From NCBI RefSeq assembly GCF_007679965.1, contig NZ_VEHL01000002.1, forward strand, positions 124,001 through 188,000: a DNA stretch of 64,000 bases. Reading direction: 5' to 3'. Shown in pieces: positions 9,624 to 19,143 of this stretch; position 1 is the first letter of the stretch, and every line of letters starts with the position of its first letter. Below the pieces are notes generated by a model that was given only the letters and a program-made list of their open reading frames with translations, had not been told where the DNA came from and did not search any database. Origin of the DNA: Bordetella genomosp. 13. Lineage in GTDB: Bacteria > Pseudomonadota > Gammaproteobacteria > Burkholderiales > Burkholderiaceae_B. Both the position numbers and the translations under genes were made by a program.

Positions 9624-9707
9624 CTCAAGCCCGCCGGCCTGCGTCCGGCAACGGCCAGCCCGCTGCCAGGGCTGCCTTCGCGGCTCATCAACGACAAGGC
9701 ATCAGTC

Positions 9708-11960
9708 ATGAGCGGAACTGCCCGCGTGGAACGGCCTAGGGACGGCATCCTCGACAGCGCCCGGGCGCCCCGGATCCTCTATCTCAACTGCACCGCCCAG
9801 ACCGCCCATATCGGCTGCCTGGCGGTCACCTATGCGCATTTCAAGATGTTCGCCAGGCGGCAGCTGGACGTGGACGTGCGCGGCCTGCAGGAACTCAGGG
9901 AGTTGTGGACGGGAACGCGGGAGGCGTCCCGGGACGCGGTCGCCGCCCACGCCGTGGCCGGAGCGATCGATGCCGCGGACGCGGTGGTCATCAATGGCGA
10001 GGGCACGATCCATCATGGCCGGGGGCTGCACCTGCTGGCGGTCGCCGAATACTGCCAGGCCATACGCATGCCGGTGCTGCTGGTCAATTGCACGCTGGAA
10101 GACGTCGACGGGTTCGACGACGTGCTCGCCGGCATGAGCGACCTGGCCGTGCGCGAGTTCCGTTCGTTCCAGTACCTGAAGCGCAAAGGCATCCGGGCGC
10201 GGCTGGTGCTGGACGACTTCATCAACGCCGATTTCGCCGACACCGGGCATCTCGATTTCGGCGGAGCGACGGTCACCACGGACTGGCATCCGCACGTGGA
10301 AGACATCGTGGCGCCCATCATGCAGGGGCTGGGCAAGGCCGTCCATTGCCCGATGGCCGTGGGCGACGCGTTCGACCACTGGAGCGGGATCGTCGCCAAT
10401 TACCGGACGGCATCGCTGGTGGTGGCCGCGCGCTACCACAGCGTCTATGCCGCGGGGCTGGCAGGCGTGCCCTTCGTGGCCTTGCCCTCCAATTCGCACA
10501 AGATCCTTGGGCTGATCAAATACTCGAAGCTGCCGTTGCCCTATTGCGCGAAGGCATCGCACTTCGAGGCGTCCAGGAAATCCGCATTGGACAATCCCGG
10601 GCTGTTCGAGGAATTCAGGGACTTCCTGGGCGAGCAGCGCGGCGAAGGGGCGATGGCCGGCCTCGACAGGGTGCTTGGCGCCCGTCCGGCGGCCAGCGAT
10701 GCGCAGGCCGCCCAGGCGGCCGCCGAGGGCTTGCGGGCCATGCGGCAGGACGCTCTGACGCGGCAATATGCGCGGGAGCGCCAGCAGGCGCTGAAAGCCG
10801 CGGGCGCGAGCATCGCCGCCACGCGTCAGCTGATCGGCCAGCATGACTATGAGGGCTACCTGAGGCGCCATCCCACGATCTATGCCGAGAGTGCGGAGAA
10901 CCTCATGCAGCGCGGCCTGGCCCTGTACGGCACGGGCGATCTGCAGGAGGCGGAGGCGCTGTTCCGGCGGGTGCTGCCGCTCAATCCGAAGCAGGCCCGG
11001 AAGTACCTCGGACAGCTGTATGCGGACCTGGGCGATGCCGGGCAGCTCGGCGCCCTGTCGGCGGAAGACGCGCCGACGGCGCTGCACATGGACAAGCTGC
11101 TCTTCGAGTTGGACCAGCGGCGGTTCGATGCCTTCTGGCAGCTGTGCCTGCTGGACCCGGTGTCTCAGGCGCTGTTCGAGTCGGGCCGGCATTTCCTGCT
11201 GAATCCGGACGCCGACGGGATCGTGCTGCAGCTGGAGGGCGGCGTCGGCGACCAGCTGCGGCAAAGCTCCATCTTCGGCCACCTGCGCGAAACCTATGCC
11301 AGGGTAACGGTGGCATGCGACCGGCGGCTGCATCCGATACTGAGCCGCAGCGCACCCGATTTCCATTTCGTGGTGCAGACCGATGGCCTGTCGAACGTCT
11401 GCCCGGCCCAGGATTTCTTCTCGCTGCGGCATCCGTATCCGGCCCGGCCCTCGCTGGCGGCCAGCGAGCTCCTGCAACGCCACTGGCAGGAGCAGCTGGC
11501 GCAGCGGGCGGCGGGACGGCGCATCGTGGGCGTCTGCCAGGGGTCCCACATCCATTCGTGCGAACGGCTGGCCAACGTGTTCCGCTTCGAGCAGTGGCGG
11601 CCCTGGCTGCAGGCCAGGCAGGACAGCCACCTGTTCGTCAACCTGTCGCACGATGCCGCGGCGCCGGACGACCTCATCGCGACGCTGCCCGTGCATCTGC
11701 GCGACGATTTCGAAGGCGTGGGCGCCCTGATCCTGGGTTGCGACGCCGTCATCACTCCCGCGAACACCATCCTGGATTTCGCCGGCGCGCTGGGGGCCAG
11801 GACCATCGGCATGTCGACCGGACACCGGCACCGATGGCGGCAGGGCGACGACGGCCAGGACCTCGTCCATCCCAATACCCGGTGGGCCGGGTCGCCGGCG
11901 CCGCTGCAGCACGACGTGGCGCTGGAGCGCGCCTTCGAATTGCTGGACCGGATCGGCTAG
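9708..11960 (+). CDS. Pyruvyltransferase-like / TPR / glycosyltransferase-like multidomain protein
   Basis: This is a 750-residue cytoplasmic protein in three parts. Residues 1 to about 330 resemble polysaccharide pyruvyl transferases (INGEGTIHHG, VVAARYHSVYAAGLAGVPFVAL). About residues 380-450 form TPR-like helices (LALYGTGDLQEAEALFRRVL). From about residue 500 to the end lies a glycosyltransferase-family-9-like region (LQLEGGVGDQLRQSS, then ILGCDAVITPANTILDFAGALG). The start at 9708 is chosen because the TATAAT lies between it and the upstream in-frame ATG, and AAGG precedes it. It stands alone, convergent with the folate gene. It may modify a surface glycan; acceptor and donor are unknown. 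The combination of a PssM/CsaB-like domain and a heptosyltransferase-like domain in one chain is unusual. Confidence 0.72.
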   Translation: MSGTARVERPRDGILDSARAPRILYLNCTAQTAHIGCLAVTYAHFKMFARRQLDVDVRGLQELRELWTGTREASRDAVAAHAVAGAIDAADAVVINGEGTIHHGRGLHLLAVAEYCQAIRMPVLLVNCTLEDVDGFDDVLAGMSDLAVREFRSFQYLKRKGIRARLVLDDFINADFADTGHLDFGGATVTTDWHPHVEDIVAPIMQGLGKAVHCPMAVGDAFDHWSGIVANYRTASLVVAARYHSVYAAGLAGVPFVALPSNSHKILGLIKYSKLPLPYCAKASHFEASRKSALDNPGLFEEFRDFLGEQRGEGAMAGLDRVLGARPAASDAQAAQAAAEGLRAMRQDALTRQYARERQQALKAAGASIAATRQLIGQHDYEGYLRRHPTIYAESAENLMQRGLALYGTGDLQEAEALFRRVLPLNPKQARKYLGQLYADLGDAGQLGALSAEDAPTALHMDKLLFELDQRRFDAFWQLCLLDPVSQALFESGRHFLLNPDADGIVLQLEGGVGDQLRQSSIFGHLRETYARVTVACDRRLHPILSRSAPDFHFVVQTDGLSNVCPAQDFFSLRHPYPARPSLAASELLQRHWQEQLAQRAAGRRIVGVCQGSHIHSCERLANVFRFEQWRPWLQARQDSHLFVNLSHDAAAPDDLIATLPVHLRDDFEGVGALILGCDAVITPANTILDFAGALGARTIGMSTGHRHRWRQGDDGQDLVHPNTRWAGSPAPLQHDVALERAFELLDRIG

Positions 11961-11973
11961 CGCTTCAGACGGC

Positions 11974-12645
11974 CTAGCGCAAAATGAAGCGGGCCGATGC
12001 GTCCGGGCCGCGCGCGGGCTCGGTGTCCAGCGGCGCGCGCGGCAGCCAGCCATCGGGAGTCAGCACGGCGTCGAGCCGCACGTCGTGGCTGGCCGCGAGG
12101 TAGTCCGCCGGCAGCCGCCCTTCGGTCCAGGCGATGCCGATGGTGACGTAGTCGTGGCCGGCGGCCGTCAGGGCGGCCAGGGTGCGGTCGTAGTAGCCGC
12201 CGCCGTAGCCCAGGCGGTCGGCCGCGTCGGTGTAGCCCAGCGTGGGCACCAGGATGACGTCGGGCGTGCAGGGTTCGCCTTCGGATTCGGGGATGCCGAA
12301 ATGCCCTGGACGCATCGGCGTATCGGGTGTCCAGTTGCGGAATTCCAACGGCTGGCCCAGCGCCGCGATGCGCGGCAGGCAGACGCGCACCCCCGACGCC
12401 TCCCATTGTTCCAGCAGCGGCCGCAGGTCGGGCTCGTCGGCCATCGGCCAGTAGGCCGCCACGGATTGCAGGCGGCGTCCCGAGGCGGCGGCTGCGTCGC
12501 GGGCCGCGTTGAACCAGCTGAACAGCCTGCCCCGCAACAGCAGTCCTCCGCGCGAACGGGCGGCCTCGGGCATTTCGGCCCGGGCCTGCCGCAATCGCGT
12601 GCGTAGCGGGACTGCTGTATTCTGTTCGGGGTTTTGAATCGGCAT
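11974..12645 (-). CDS. 5-formyltetrahydrofolate cyclo-ligase
   Basis: This 223-residue enzyme converts 5-formyltetrahydrofolate to 5,10-methenyltetrahydrofolate with ATP in cytoplasmic one-carbon metabolism. The diagnostic nucleotide and folate-binding block LGYGGGYYDRTLAAL is present near residue 145, preceded by DVILVPTLGYTDAADR. The N-terminal basic helix (LRTRLRQARAEMP) is also typical. It is monocistronic, convergent with the multidomain gene (13 bases between stops) and divergent from the lytic transglycosylase gene. Length and motifs fit the YgfA/FAU1 family well. Confidence 0.94.
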   Translation of the reverse strand: MPIQNPEQNTAVPLRTRLRQARAEMPEAARSRGGLLLRGRLFSWFNAARDAAAASGRRLQSVAAYWPMADEPDLRPLLEQWEASGVRVCLPRIAALGQPLEFRNWTPDTPMRPGHFGIPESEGEPCTPDVILVPTLGYTDAADRLGYGGGYYDRTLAALTAAGHDYVTIGIAWTEGRLPADYLAASHDVRLDAVLTPDGWLPRAPLDTEPARGPDASARFILR

Positions 12646-12713
12646 GCGGGGCGTGGCGGTTCGATGCGCAAACGCCGTCGCGGGCGTTCGGCAAAAGATT
12701 TACGGGATGGGCT

Positions 12714-14897
12714 ATGCAGCGGGATCGTCAATCGGGACCTTATCAGAAATCCGCAATGACGGTCCTGCGACCGCAGGGCGCGCCATTCTTCCAGCCGCAC
12801 GCCTTGCTGCGCTGGCTGCCCGCGCTGGCGCTGGTGTCCACCGCCTGTTCGTCGGTCGATGCGCAGCAGCCCGCGCCGGCCCCGAAGTCCCTGGCCACGG
12901 TATCGCCCGCAGCCAACGCCGGCGTGCTGGAACAGCAGGCGCAGATCCAGGCCCAGCAGCCCCAACGTCCCATTTCCGTGCCGCGCGTCGAGCTGGCCGG
13001 CCTGCCGCCGTCGCCCGACGACGGCGCGCGCCAGGCCGTGGTGGCCGCGCGCGAGGCAATGACGCGCAAGCAATGGTCGGCCCTGGGCCTGTCCGCGGGC
13101 CAGGCCGGCAACGATCCGCTGGCCGTCTACGCTCAATACTGGCTGCTGCGCTACCAGCTCTGGAGCCCGCCCGGCGGCCAGCGCCCCGTGGCGGCGCTCA
13201 ACCGCTTCATGCAGGCCAACGCGGGCAGCTACCTGGAAGACAAGCTGCGTTCCGACTGGATCATCGTCGCCGGCCGCAGCGGCGACTTCGCCACCGTGCA
13301 GGCGCTGGGCGAGCCCAAGGTGTCCAACACCCAGGTCGGCTGCACCCGGGTCGACGCGCAGCACATGACCGGCAAGCGCGCCACCGCGGCGCAGGCGCTG
13401 GCGGTGTTCCAGCCTGCCACGGCGTGCTGGGCGCTGTTCGACCAGTTGGTGGCCGACCGCGTGCTGGGCTGGGACCAGATCCAGCCCATGGTGCGCGACG
13501 CTGTCGAAGACAACAACCTGACCGACGCCAACAAGCTGGGCGCCTACATCTTCGAGACCAATGACCAGAAGGCGCTGGCCACCCTGCTGAAGGACCCCAT
13601 GAAGTGGCTGGTCCGGCAGAGCAAGTCGCCGGTCGGCCGCAACGAGAAAGAGCTGGTCACGCTGGCGCTGGCCCGCCTGGCGCGTTCCGACATCGGCGTG
13701 GCCGATTCCTACCTGCGCCGCGAATGGGAAAGCCACCTGCCCAAGGCCGACGTAGCCTGGGTGCGCAGCCAGTACGCGCTCATCGCCGCGCTCAACCTGG
13801 ACGAGCGCGCCCACCGCTGGTATCGCGAGGCCGGCGAGTCGGTGCGCATGACGCCGTACAACCACGCCTGGCGCGTGCGCGCCGCGCTGCGCGAGGCCAA
13901 GGTCGACTGGAAATGGGTGCTGGCCTCCATCGGCCAGATGTCGGCCACGCAGCAGGCCGAGCCCGCGTGGGTCTACTGGAAGGCGCGCGGCCAGGCCGCG
14001 CAGGGTCAGGGCGAGCAGGCGCGCGCGCTGTATGCGTCCATCGCAGACCAGTTCAACTTCTACGGCCAACTGTCCTCCGAAGAGCTGGGCCGCAGGATCG
14101 TGCTGCCGCCGCAACCGCTGCCCGTCACCGATGCCGAGATGGCGCAGGCCCGCGCCAACCCCGGCCTGGTGCGCGCGGTGCACCTTTTCCGCCTGGGCTG
14201 GCGCGCCGAGGCCGTGCCCGAGTGGAACTACACGCTGCGCGGCATGAGCGACCGCCAGCTGATGGCCGCGGCCGAGCTGGCCCGCGCCGAAGGCATCTTC
14301 GACCGCGTGGTCAACACGTCCGACCGCACGGCCGCCGAATTCGATTTCACGCAGCGCTACATCGCGCCCTTCGAGGGCCGCGTCAGCGCCAAGGCGCGCG
14401 CCATCGAACTCGATCCGGCCTGGGTCTACGGCCTGATCCGGCAGGAGTCGCGCTTCGTGATGGAGGCGCGCTCGCACGTGGGCGCCTCGGGCCTGATGCA
14501 GCTGATGCCGGCCACCGCCAAGTGGGTGGCGCGCAAGATCGGCATGGAAGACTTCACCCCGGCCAAGGTGCACGACTTCGACGTCAACACCGAGCTGGGC
14601 ACGAACTACCTGAACATGGTGCTGCGCGACCTGGACAATTCGCAGCTGCTGGCCAGCGCCGGCTACAACGCCGGGCCGCGCCGGCCACTGAACTGGCGCG
14701 CCACGTTCTCGCAGCCGGTCGAGGGCGCCATCTTCGCCGAGACCATCCCCTTCACCGAGACCCGCAATTACGTGCAGAACGTCATGTCCAACGCCACGTA
14801 CTACGCGGCGCTGTTCACCGGCCAGCCGCAATCGCTGAAGGAGCGCCTGGGCAAGGTGTCGCCGACCGGATCGATGGCGGCGGCGGAACTGCCTTGA
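12714..14897 (+). CDS. slt: Soluble lytic murein transglycosylase
   Basis: The protein has an export signal (LLRWLPALALVSTACSSVDA), a long superhelical region and a C-terminal SLT domain. That domain carries the catalytic Glu in LIRQESRF (residue 578 from this start) and the ASGLMQLMPATAKWVA block. It cleaves the glycan strands of peptidoglycan in the periplasm, leaving 1,6-anhydromuramoyl ends. An alternative ATG at 12756 would put the hydrophobic stretch nearer the N-terminus and may be the true start. The Cys after STA is not a good lipobox, so the protein is more likely soluble than a lipoprotein. The CCA-adding enzyme gene follows in the same direction. Confidence 0.93.
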   Translation: MQRDRQSGPYQKSAMTVLRPQGAPFFQPHALLRWLPALALVSTACSSVDAQQPAPAPKSLATVSPAANAGVLEQQAQIQAQQPQRPISVPRVELAGLPPSPDDGARQAVVAAREAMTRKQWSALGLSAGQAGNDPLAVYAQYWLLRYQLWSPPGGQRPVAALNRFMQANAGSYLEDKLRSDWIIVAGRSGDFATVQALGEPKVSNTQVGCTRVDAQHMTGKRATAAQALAVFQPATACWALFDQLVADRVLGWDQIQPMVRDAVEDNNLTDANKLGAYIFETNDQKALATLLKDPMKWLVRQSKSPVGRNEKELVTLALARLARSDIGVADSYLRREWESHLPKADVAWVRSQYALIAALNLDERAHRWYREAGESVRMTPYNHAWRVRAALREAKVDWKWVLASIGQMSATQQAEPAWVYWKARGQAAQGQGEQARALYASIADQFNFYGQLSSEELGRRIVLPPQPLPVTDAEMAQARANPGLVRAVHLFRLGWRAEAVPEWNYTLRGMSDRQLMAAAELARAEGIFDRVVNTSDRTAAEFDFTQRYIAPFEGRVSAKARAIELDPAWVYGLIRQESRFVMEARSHVGASGLMQLMPATAKWVARKIGMEDFTPAKVHDFDVNTELGTNYLNMVLRDLDNSQLLASAGYNAGPRRPLNWRATFSQPVEGAIFAETIPFTETRNYVQNVMSNATYYAALFTGQPQSLKERLGKVSPTGSMAAAELP

Positions 14898-14984
14898 TGC
14901 CGTGGGCGTACCGGACATCGGCTCCAGGGGCGAATACCGGCGTGTTCAGCACGACGGTATTCCAGTGATCACGTCGGCACACCC

Positions 14985-16088
14985 ATGAGCGCCGCGAAAG
15001 ACCCCGCCGTCGACGGCCTGCAGGCCTACGTCGTGGGCGGCGCCGTGCGCGACGAGATGCTGGGCCTGCCCGCCGGCGACCGCGACTGGGTGGTGGTGGG
15101 CAGCACGCCCGAAGAGATGTCGCGCCGCGGCTTCGTGCCCGTGGGCGGCGACTTCCCGGTGTTCCTGCATCCGCGCACCAAGGAGGAATATGCGCTGGCG
15201 CGCACCGAACGCAAGTCCGGGCGCGGCTACCAGGGCTTCACGTTCTACACGGGCGCCGATGTCACGCTGGAACAGGACCTGCTGCGCCGCGACCTGACCG
15301 TCAATGCCATGGCGCGCACGCCCGAGGGCGCGCTGGTCGATCCGCTGGACGGCGCGGCCGACCTGCGTGCCCGCGTGTTCCGCCACGTCGGCGAGGCGTT
15401 CTCCGAAGACCCCGTGCGCATCCTGCGGCTGGCGCGGTTCGCGGCCCGGTTCGGCGATTTCACCGTGGCCGACGACACGTTGCGGCTGTGCCGCGACATG
15501 GTCGAGGCCGGCGAGGCCGATGCGCTGGTGCCTGAGCGCGTCTGGAAGGAAATGTCGCGCGGCCTCATGGCCGAGACGCCCTCGCGCATGCTGGACGTGC
15601 TGGGGCAGGCGGGGGCGCTGGCGCGGGTGGCGCCCGGATTGCAATGGACCGATGCGCATGGCTCGGCGCTGGACGAGGCCGCGCGGGCGGGATTGCCGCT
15701 GGCCAGCCGCTATGCCGTGCTGGCGCGCACGGCCGACGATGCGCCCGCGCTGGGACGGCGCTGGCGCGTGCCGGCCGAGTGCGCGGACTACGCCCGCCTG
15801 CTGCAGCCCATGCTGGCCTACGCCAGGCAGTGCGACGCGCCCGATGCCGAACGGGCATTGGCGTTGATCGAAACCTGCGACGGCCTGCGCAAGCCGGAGC
15901 GCTTCGCCGAACTGGTGCGCGCCGCCGCCTTGCTGCACCCGTTCGACGCGGCGGCGCTGATGGATGCGCTGGCCCGCGTGCGCGCCGTCGACGCGGGCGA
16001 GATCGCGCGCGGCCTGGCCGGCGATCCCTCGCGGATCAAGGAAGCGGTGCGCGCGGCGCGCCTGCGCAGCCTGTCGTCCCCGGCCTGA
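14985..16088 (+). CDS. cca: CCA tRNA nucleotidyltransferase
   Basis: This enzyme of 367 residues adds or repairs the 3' CCA of tRNAs. The class II polymerase head shows [12 protein letters not shown], the DxD pair in [10 protein letters not shown] and [10 protein letters not shown]. The neck and body follow ([28 protein letters not shown]). It lacks much of the C-terminal HD phosphohydrolase region of the E. coli enzyme, and the shorter form appears normal for related betaproteobacteria. It starts 87 bases after slt with no evident promoter between, so the two may be co-transcribed. The stop is 24 bases from that of the convergent IclR gene. Confidence 0.95.
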   Translation: MSAAKDPAVDGLQAYVVGGAVRDEMLGLPAGDRDWVVVGSTPEEMSRRGFVPVGGDFPVFLHPRTKEEYALARTERKSGRGYQGFTFYTGADVTLEQDLLRRDLTVNAMARTPEGALVDPLDGAADLRARVFRHVGEAFSEDPVRILRLARFAARFGDFTVADDTLRLCRDMVEAGEADALVPERVWKEMSRGLMAETPSRMLDVLGQAGALARVAPGLQWTDAHGSALDEAARAGLPLASRYAVLARTADDAPALGRRWRVPAECADYARLLQPMLAYARQCDAPDAERALALIETCDGLRKPERFAELVRAAALLHPFDAAALMDALARVRAVDAGEIARGLAGDPSRIKEAVRAARLRSLSSPA

Positions 16089-16112
16089 GGTGGGGCCCGA
16101 GGGCCCGCCCGG

Positions 16113-16901
16113 CTAGCCTTCCGAATCCCGGTACAGCAGCAGCTCCACGTTGCCCACTTCCTGTTCCAGCAGCGGCAGGATTTCGCGCCGCCGGGCGGGC
16201 GTCATGCGGTTGGAGGTGGCGGCGATGGTCATGGCCGCGGCCGGAATGCCGAATCCATTGCGCACCGGCAGGCCGATGGCGGTCACGCCCGGCACCGCCG
16301 TTTCGCCGATCGCGGCATAGCCCTGCGCGCGCGACGCCTGCACGACCTGCGCCAGGTGCAGGCCGTCCAGCTCGCCATACGCGCCCAGGCGGGCGTCGAC
16401 CGCGTTGACGATGGCATCCACCGCCTGTTCCGGCAAGGCCAGCAGGATCGCCAATCCGCCGGCGTTCACCCCCAGCGGCTGCCGGCTGCCCACTGTGACC
16501 ACGGGCGTCTGGATGGGATAGTGCCCCTGGACGCGATCAATGCACACGGCGTCGTTGCCGCGCCGGATGAACAGGAAGGCCGTATCGCCCGTGGCATCGG
16601 CCAGCCGGCGCAGCGAAGGGCGGCACAGCTCCACCAGGTTGAACTGCGGGGCGGCCGCCAGGCCCAGTTCGAACACCAGTGGTCCCAGCCGATAGCGGCG
16701 GGTCGCGGCGTCGCGCGCCGCCAGTGCGTCCTTCTCCATTGCCTTCAACAGGCGATGCGCGGTCGGGGGCGTCAGGCCGGCCAGCCGGGCCACGTCGACG
16801 AAGCGCAGTCCCGTCTCCTGATGCTCGGCCAGCAGTTTCAGCAGCCCGGCGATGCGGGACACGGCCTGTGCGCCGGTGATCGACGCTGCGCGGTCGTTCA
16901 T
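16113..16901 (-). CDS. IclR family transcriptional regulator
   Basis: This 262-residue protein has an N-terminal winged helix (VSRIAGLLKLLAEHQ through DVARLAGLTPPTAHRLLKAME) and a C-terminal IclR effector-binding domain with the block GVTAIGLPVRN. It diverges from the polysaccharide-deacetylase operon and most likely controls it. The frame can begin at a GTG at 16913, but I chose the ATG at 16901. A palindrome that could be its operator lies at 16919-16931, followed by a sigma70-like promoter for the divergent operon. The effector is unknown, but should be a compound handled by the operon. Confidence 0.92.
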   Translation of the reverse strand: MNDRAASITGAQAVSRIAGLLKLLAEHQETGLRFVDVARLAGLTPPTAHRLLKAMEKDALAARDAATRRYRLGPLVFELGLAAAPQFNLVELCRPSLRRLADATGDTAFLFIRRGNDAVCIDRVQGHYPIQTPVVTVGSRQPLGVNAGGLAILLALPEQAVDAIVNAVDARLGAYGELDGLHLAQVVQASRAQGYAAIGETAVPGVTAIGLPVRNGFGIPAAAMTIAATSNRMTPARRREILPLLEQEVGNVELLLYRDSEG

Positions 16902-16918
16902 GGGGTACGTCACTTATA

Positions 16919-16931
16919 TCCAAATAGTGGA
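16919..16931. promoter_or_regulatory. Candidate IclR operator palindrome
   Basis: TCCA-AATAG-TGGA forms a short dyad of the TTCCNNNNNNGGAA style seen for IclR-type regulators. It lies between the divergent IclR gene and the operon promoter. A second dyad of seven base pairs (ATGAGGC at 16936-16942 and GCCTCAT at 16954-16960) overlaps the -35 box. Assignment is by position and symmetry only. Confidence 0.45.
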
Positions 16932-16948
16932 ATTAATGAGGCTGGCGA

Positions 16949-16977
16949 TTGACGCCTCATTTGCGGGTAAATAGATT
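16949..16977 (+). promoter_or_regulatory. Sigma70-type promoter of the deacetylase-amidase operon
   Basis: TTGACG at 16949-16954 and TAGATT at 16972-16977 are 17 bases apart, close to sigma70 consensus. Transcription would start near 16984, about 43 bases before the first start codon. The -35 box lies inside the dyad at 16936-16960, so a bound regulator could block it. Confidence 0.6.
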
Positions 16978-17026
16978 GAAAACCTGTGTTGCGGCTATGC
17001 CAAAACCCCCAAGGAGATTTCACTAT

Positions 17027-17920
17027 ATGGATATTATGACCCCGCGCGACCGGTTGCCGTATTCGGCCATCGTCGACCGCGCTCCGCTGGCTGCGCCCAA
17101 GGGTGCCCGTGTGATCGTATGGCCCATCGTCAACGTCGAGGACTGGGACATCGCGCGCGCCATGCCGCGCCAGGTGCTGCCCGCGCCCACCGGCGTGTCG
17201 GTCGCGCCTGACGTGCCCAACTGGGCCTGGCACGAATACGGCATGCGCGTGGGCTTCTGGCGCCTGTTCGACGCGTTCAAGCGATTCGGCGTGCGTCCCA
17301 CGCTGTCCATCAACGGCCGGGTGTGCCGCACCTATCCCCGCATCGCCGAGGCCGCCCGCGACGCGGACTGGGAGTTCATGGGCCACGGCTACATCCAGAT
17401 GCCGATGCACCAGGTCGAGGACCCGGCCGGCATGATCGCCCAGACGGTGCAGGAGCTGTCGGCCTTCACCGGCCGCAAGGTGGTGGGCTGGCTCGGGCCG
17501 GGCCTGACGCAAAAGCTGGACACGGTCGACCTGCTGCACGCGGCCGGCATCCGCTACATCGGCGACTGGGTGCTGGACGACCAGCCCTGCAGGCTGCGCA
17601 CCGCCAGCGGCCCGATGGTGGCGATGCCCTATTCCGTTGAGTTGAACGACATCCCCATGATGGCCGTGCAGCATCACGAGGCCGGCGAATTCCTGCGCCG
17701 CGTGACCGACACGTTCGACCGGCTCTACGAAGAGGGCACCGAGCACGTGCGCATCATGGGCATCGCCGTGCACCCCTTCCTGAGCGGCGTGCCGCATCGC
17801 ATCAAGTACTTCGAGCAGGCGTTCGAATACATGCTGGGCCGCGAAGGCGTGCACTTCATGACGGGCGAAGAAATCCTGGCCTGGTACGACCAGGCGGCTC
17901 CGGCGGGAGACGCGGCATGA
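17027..17920 (+). CDS. Polysaccharide deacetylase family protein (PuuE-like)
   Basis: This 297-residue protein has the NodB/CE4 fold of the subgroup that includes cofactor-independent allantoinase PuuE. The usual TFDDG motif is replaced by IVNVEDWD near residue 34, and metal or substrate residues are likely in MGHGYIQMPMH and IAVHPFLSGVPHR. No signal peptide is seen, which argues for a cytoplasmic small-molecule hydrolase rather than a polysaccharide enzyme. The ATG at 17027 follows AAGGAG at 17011-17016 with 10 bases spacing, so I prefer it to the upstream frame start. It opens the operon; its last bases overlap the next gene as ATGA. Substrate is unknown; a ureide or amide is plausible. Confidence 0.88.
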   Translation: MDIMTPRDRLPYSAIVDRAPLAAPKGARVIVWPIVNVEDWDIARAMPRQVLPAPTGVSVAPDVPNWAWHEYGMRVGFWRLFDAFKRFGVRPTLSINGRVCRTYPRIAEAARDADWEFMGHGYIQMPMHQVEDPAGMIAQTVQELSAFTGRKVVGWLGPGLTQKLDTVDLLHAAGIRYIGDWVLDDQPCRLRTASGPMVAMPYSVELNDIPMMAVQHHEAGEFLRRVTDTFDRLYEEGTEHVRIMGIAVHPFLSGVPHRIKYFEQAFEYMLGREGVHFMTGEEILAWYDQAAPAGDAA

Positions 17921-19143
17921 TCAAGGCACACTATCCGCAGCAGTCCCGCATGCGGCTGCTGTCGCAGCACGACCTGGGCGGCTTCGGCGGCGTGGGCGAA
18001 GGCATCGCGCTGCAACTGGCGCCGGACGGCCGCCGCATCCTGTGGATGGCGCACGAAAGCGCGCCCAAGAACTTCACCGGCGTGGACGTCTCCGACCCGC
18101 GTGCGCCGCGCGTCGTGGTGCAGACCGAGCTGCCGCACGCGTCGGTCCGCTCCAATTCGCTGGAGGTCTCGGGCAACCTGATGGCCGTGGCCTACCAGGT
18201 CAGCCGCCCCGGCCTGGCGCCGGCCGGCTTCGACCTCTTCGACATCAGCGTGCCCGAGCAGCCGCGCCTGCTGTCGCATTTCGACGCGTCGGCGCCGCAT
18301 TCGCGCGGCGCGCACTGCCTGTGGTTCGTCGATGGCCAGACCGTGCACATGGCCTGCGGCGATCCCGCGCGCGTGCCGCGCAATCCCAAGGACGACCAGG
18401 TCTATCGCATCGTCGACGTCAGTTCGCCGACCCAGCCGCGCGCGGTGGGCGCATGGCACCTGCCCGGCACGATGGAGGGCGACGCCGAGGAGCCGCCCAA
18501 GCGCCTGCCGGCGGCCTTCGATTCGGGCTTCCGCGCCCACAACACCAACGTCTTCCCGCAACGGCCCGACCGCTGCTACCTGGGCTACCTGGACGCGGGC
18601 GCGTTCATCATGGACATCTCGGACCTGTCCAATCCGAAGCCCGTCTCGCGCTTCATGAACTCGCCGCCGTTCAAGGGTTTCACGCACACGGCCCTGCCGC
18701 TGTTCAACCGCAATCTGCTGGTGGTCAGCGACGAGACCGTGCAGGACGATGCCGGGGACTGGCCCAAGCTGGTGTGGATGGTGGACATGACCGACGAATC
18801 GAACCTGGTGTCGATTTCCACGTTCCCGATGCCGCCCGTCGAGGTGCACAAGCATCGCGGCGGCCGCTTCGGCGCCCACAATGTGCACGAGAACACGCCG
18901 GTACCCGGCTCGTGGCAGTCGGAGGACTACATCGTCTGCACGTTCTTCAACGGCGGCGTGCGGGTCTACGACATCCGCGATCCCTATGCGCCGGTGGAGG
19001 CCGCGTATTTCGTGCCCGAGGCGCCGGCGGGGTCTCCGGTGGGCTCGATCCAGTTCAACGACGTGTTCGTGGACGACCGCGGCATCGTCTTCGCGGTGGA
19101 CCGCCACGCTGGCGGACTGTACGCGCTCGAGATGGATCTATGA
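17917..19143 (+). CDS. LVIVD repeat protein (beta-propeller-like)
   Basis: A 408-residue protein built from repeated LVIVD-type strands, visible as FTGVDVSDPRAPRVV, GFDLFDISVPEQPRLL, VYRIVDVSSPTQPRAV, AFIMDISDLSNPKPV and VRVYDIRDPYAPVEA. These repeats predict a beta propeller. No signal peptide is seen. Its start overlaps the deacetylase stop (ATGA), so the two are translationally coupled and probably work together. It may be a binding or scaffold partner, or an enzyme of unknown reaction; nothing in the sequence fixes the substrate. Conserved His residues (VHKHRGGRFGAHNVHENTP) suggest possible metal binding. Confidence 0.85.
   Translation: MIKAHYPQQSRMRLLSQHDLGGFGGVGEGIALQLAPDGRRILWMAHESAPKNFTGVDVSDPRAPRVVVQTELPHASVRSNSLEVSGNLMAVAYQVSRPGLAPAGFDLFDISVPEQPRLLSHFDASAPHSRGAHCLWFVDGQTVHMACGDPARVPRNPKDDQVYRIVDVSSPTQPRAVGAWHLPGTMEGDAEEPPKRLPAAFDSGFRAHNTNVFPQRPDRCYLGYLDAGAFIMDISDLSNPKPVSRFMNSPPFKGFTHTALPLFNRNLLVVSDETVQDDAGDWPKLVWMVDMTDESNLVSISTFPMPPVEVHKHRGGRFGAHNVHENTPVPGSWQSEDYIVCTFFNGGVRVYDIRDPYAPVEAAYFVPEAPAGSPVGSIQFNDVFVDDRGIVFAVDRHAGGLYALEMDL

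Larger units (their letters stand above)
9329..9707. other. Divergent intergenic region
   Basis: This 379-base gene-free stretch separates the minus-strand ATP-grasp cluster from the plus-strand glycosyltransferase-like gene. It must hold promoters for both directions. The clearest element is a TATAAT at 9618-9623 for the plus strand. A T-rich run near 9484 follows no good hairpin, so I do not call a terminator. No RNA gene was recognised. Confidence 0.6.

Noticed and set aside
9702..12053. Minus-strand frame of 783 codons
   Set aside because: It is antisense to the multidomain glycosyltransferase-like gene, which has clear motifs on the plus strand; the antisense product is low-complexity.
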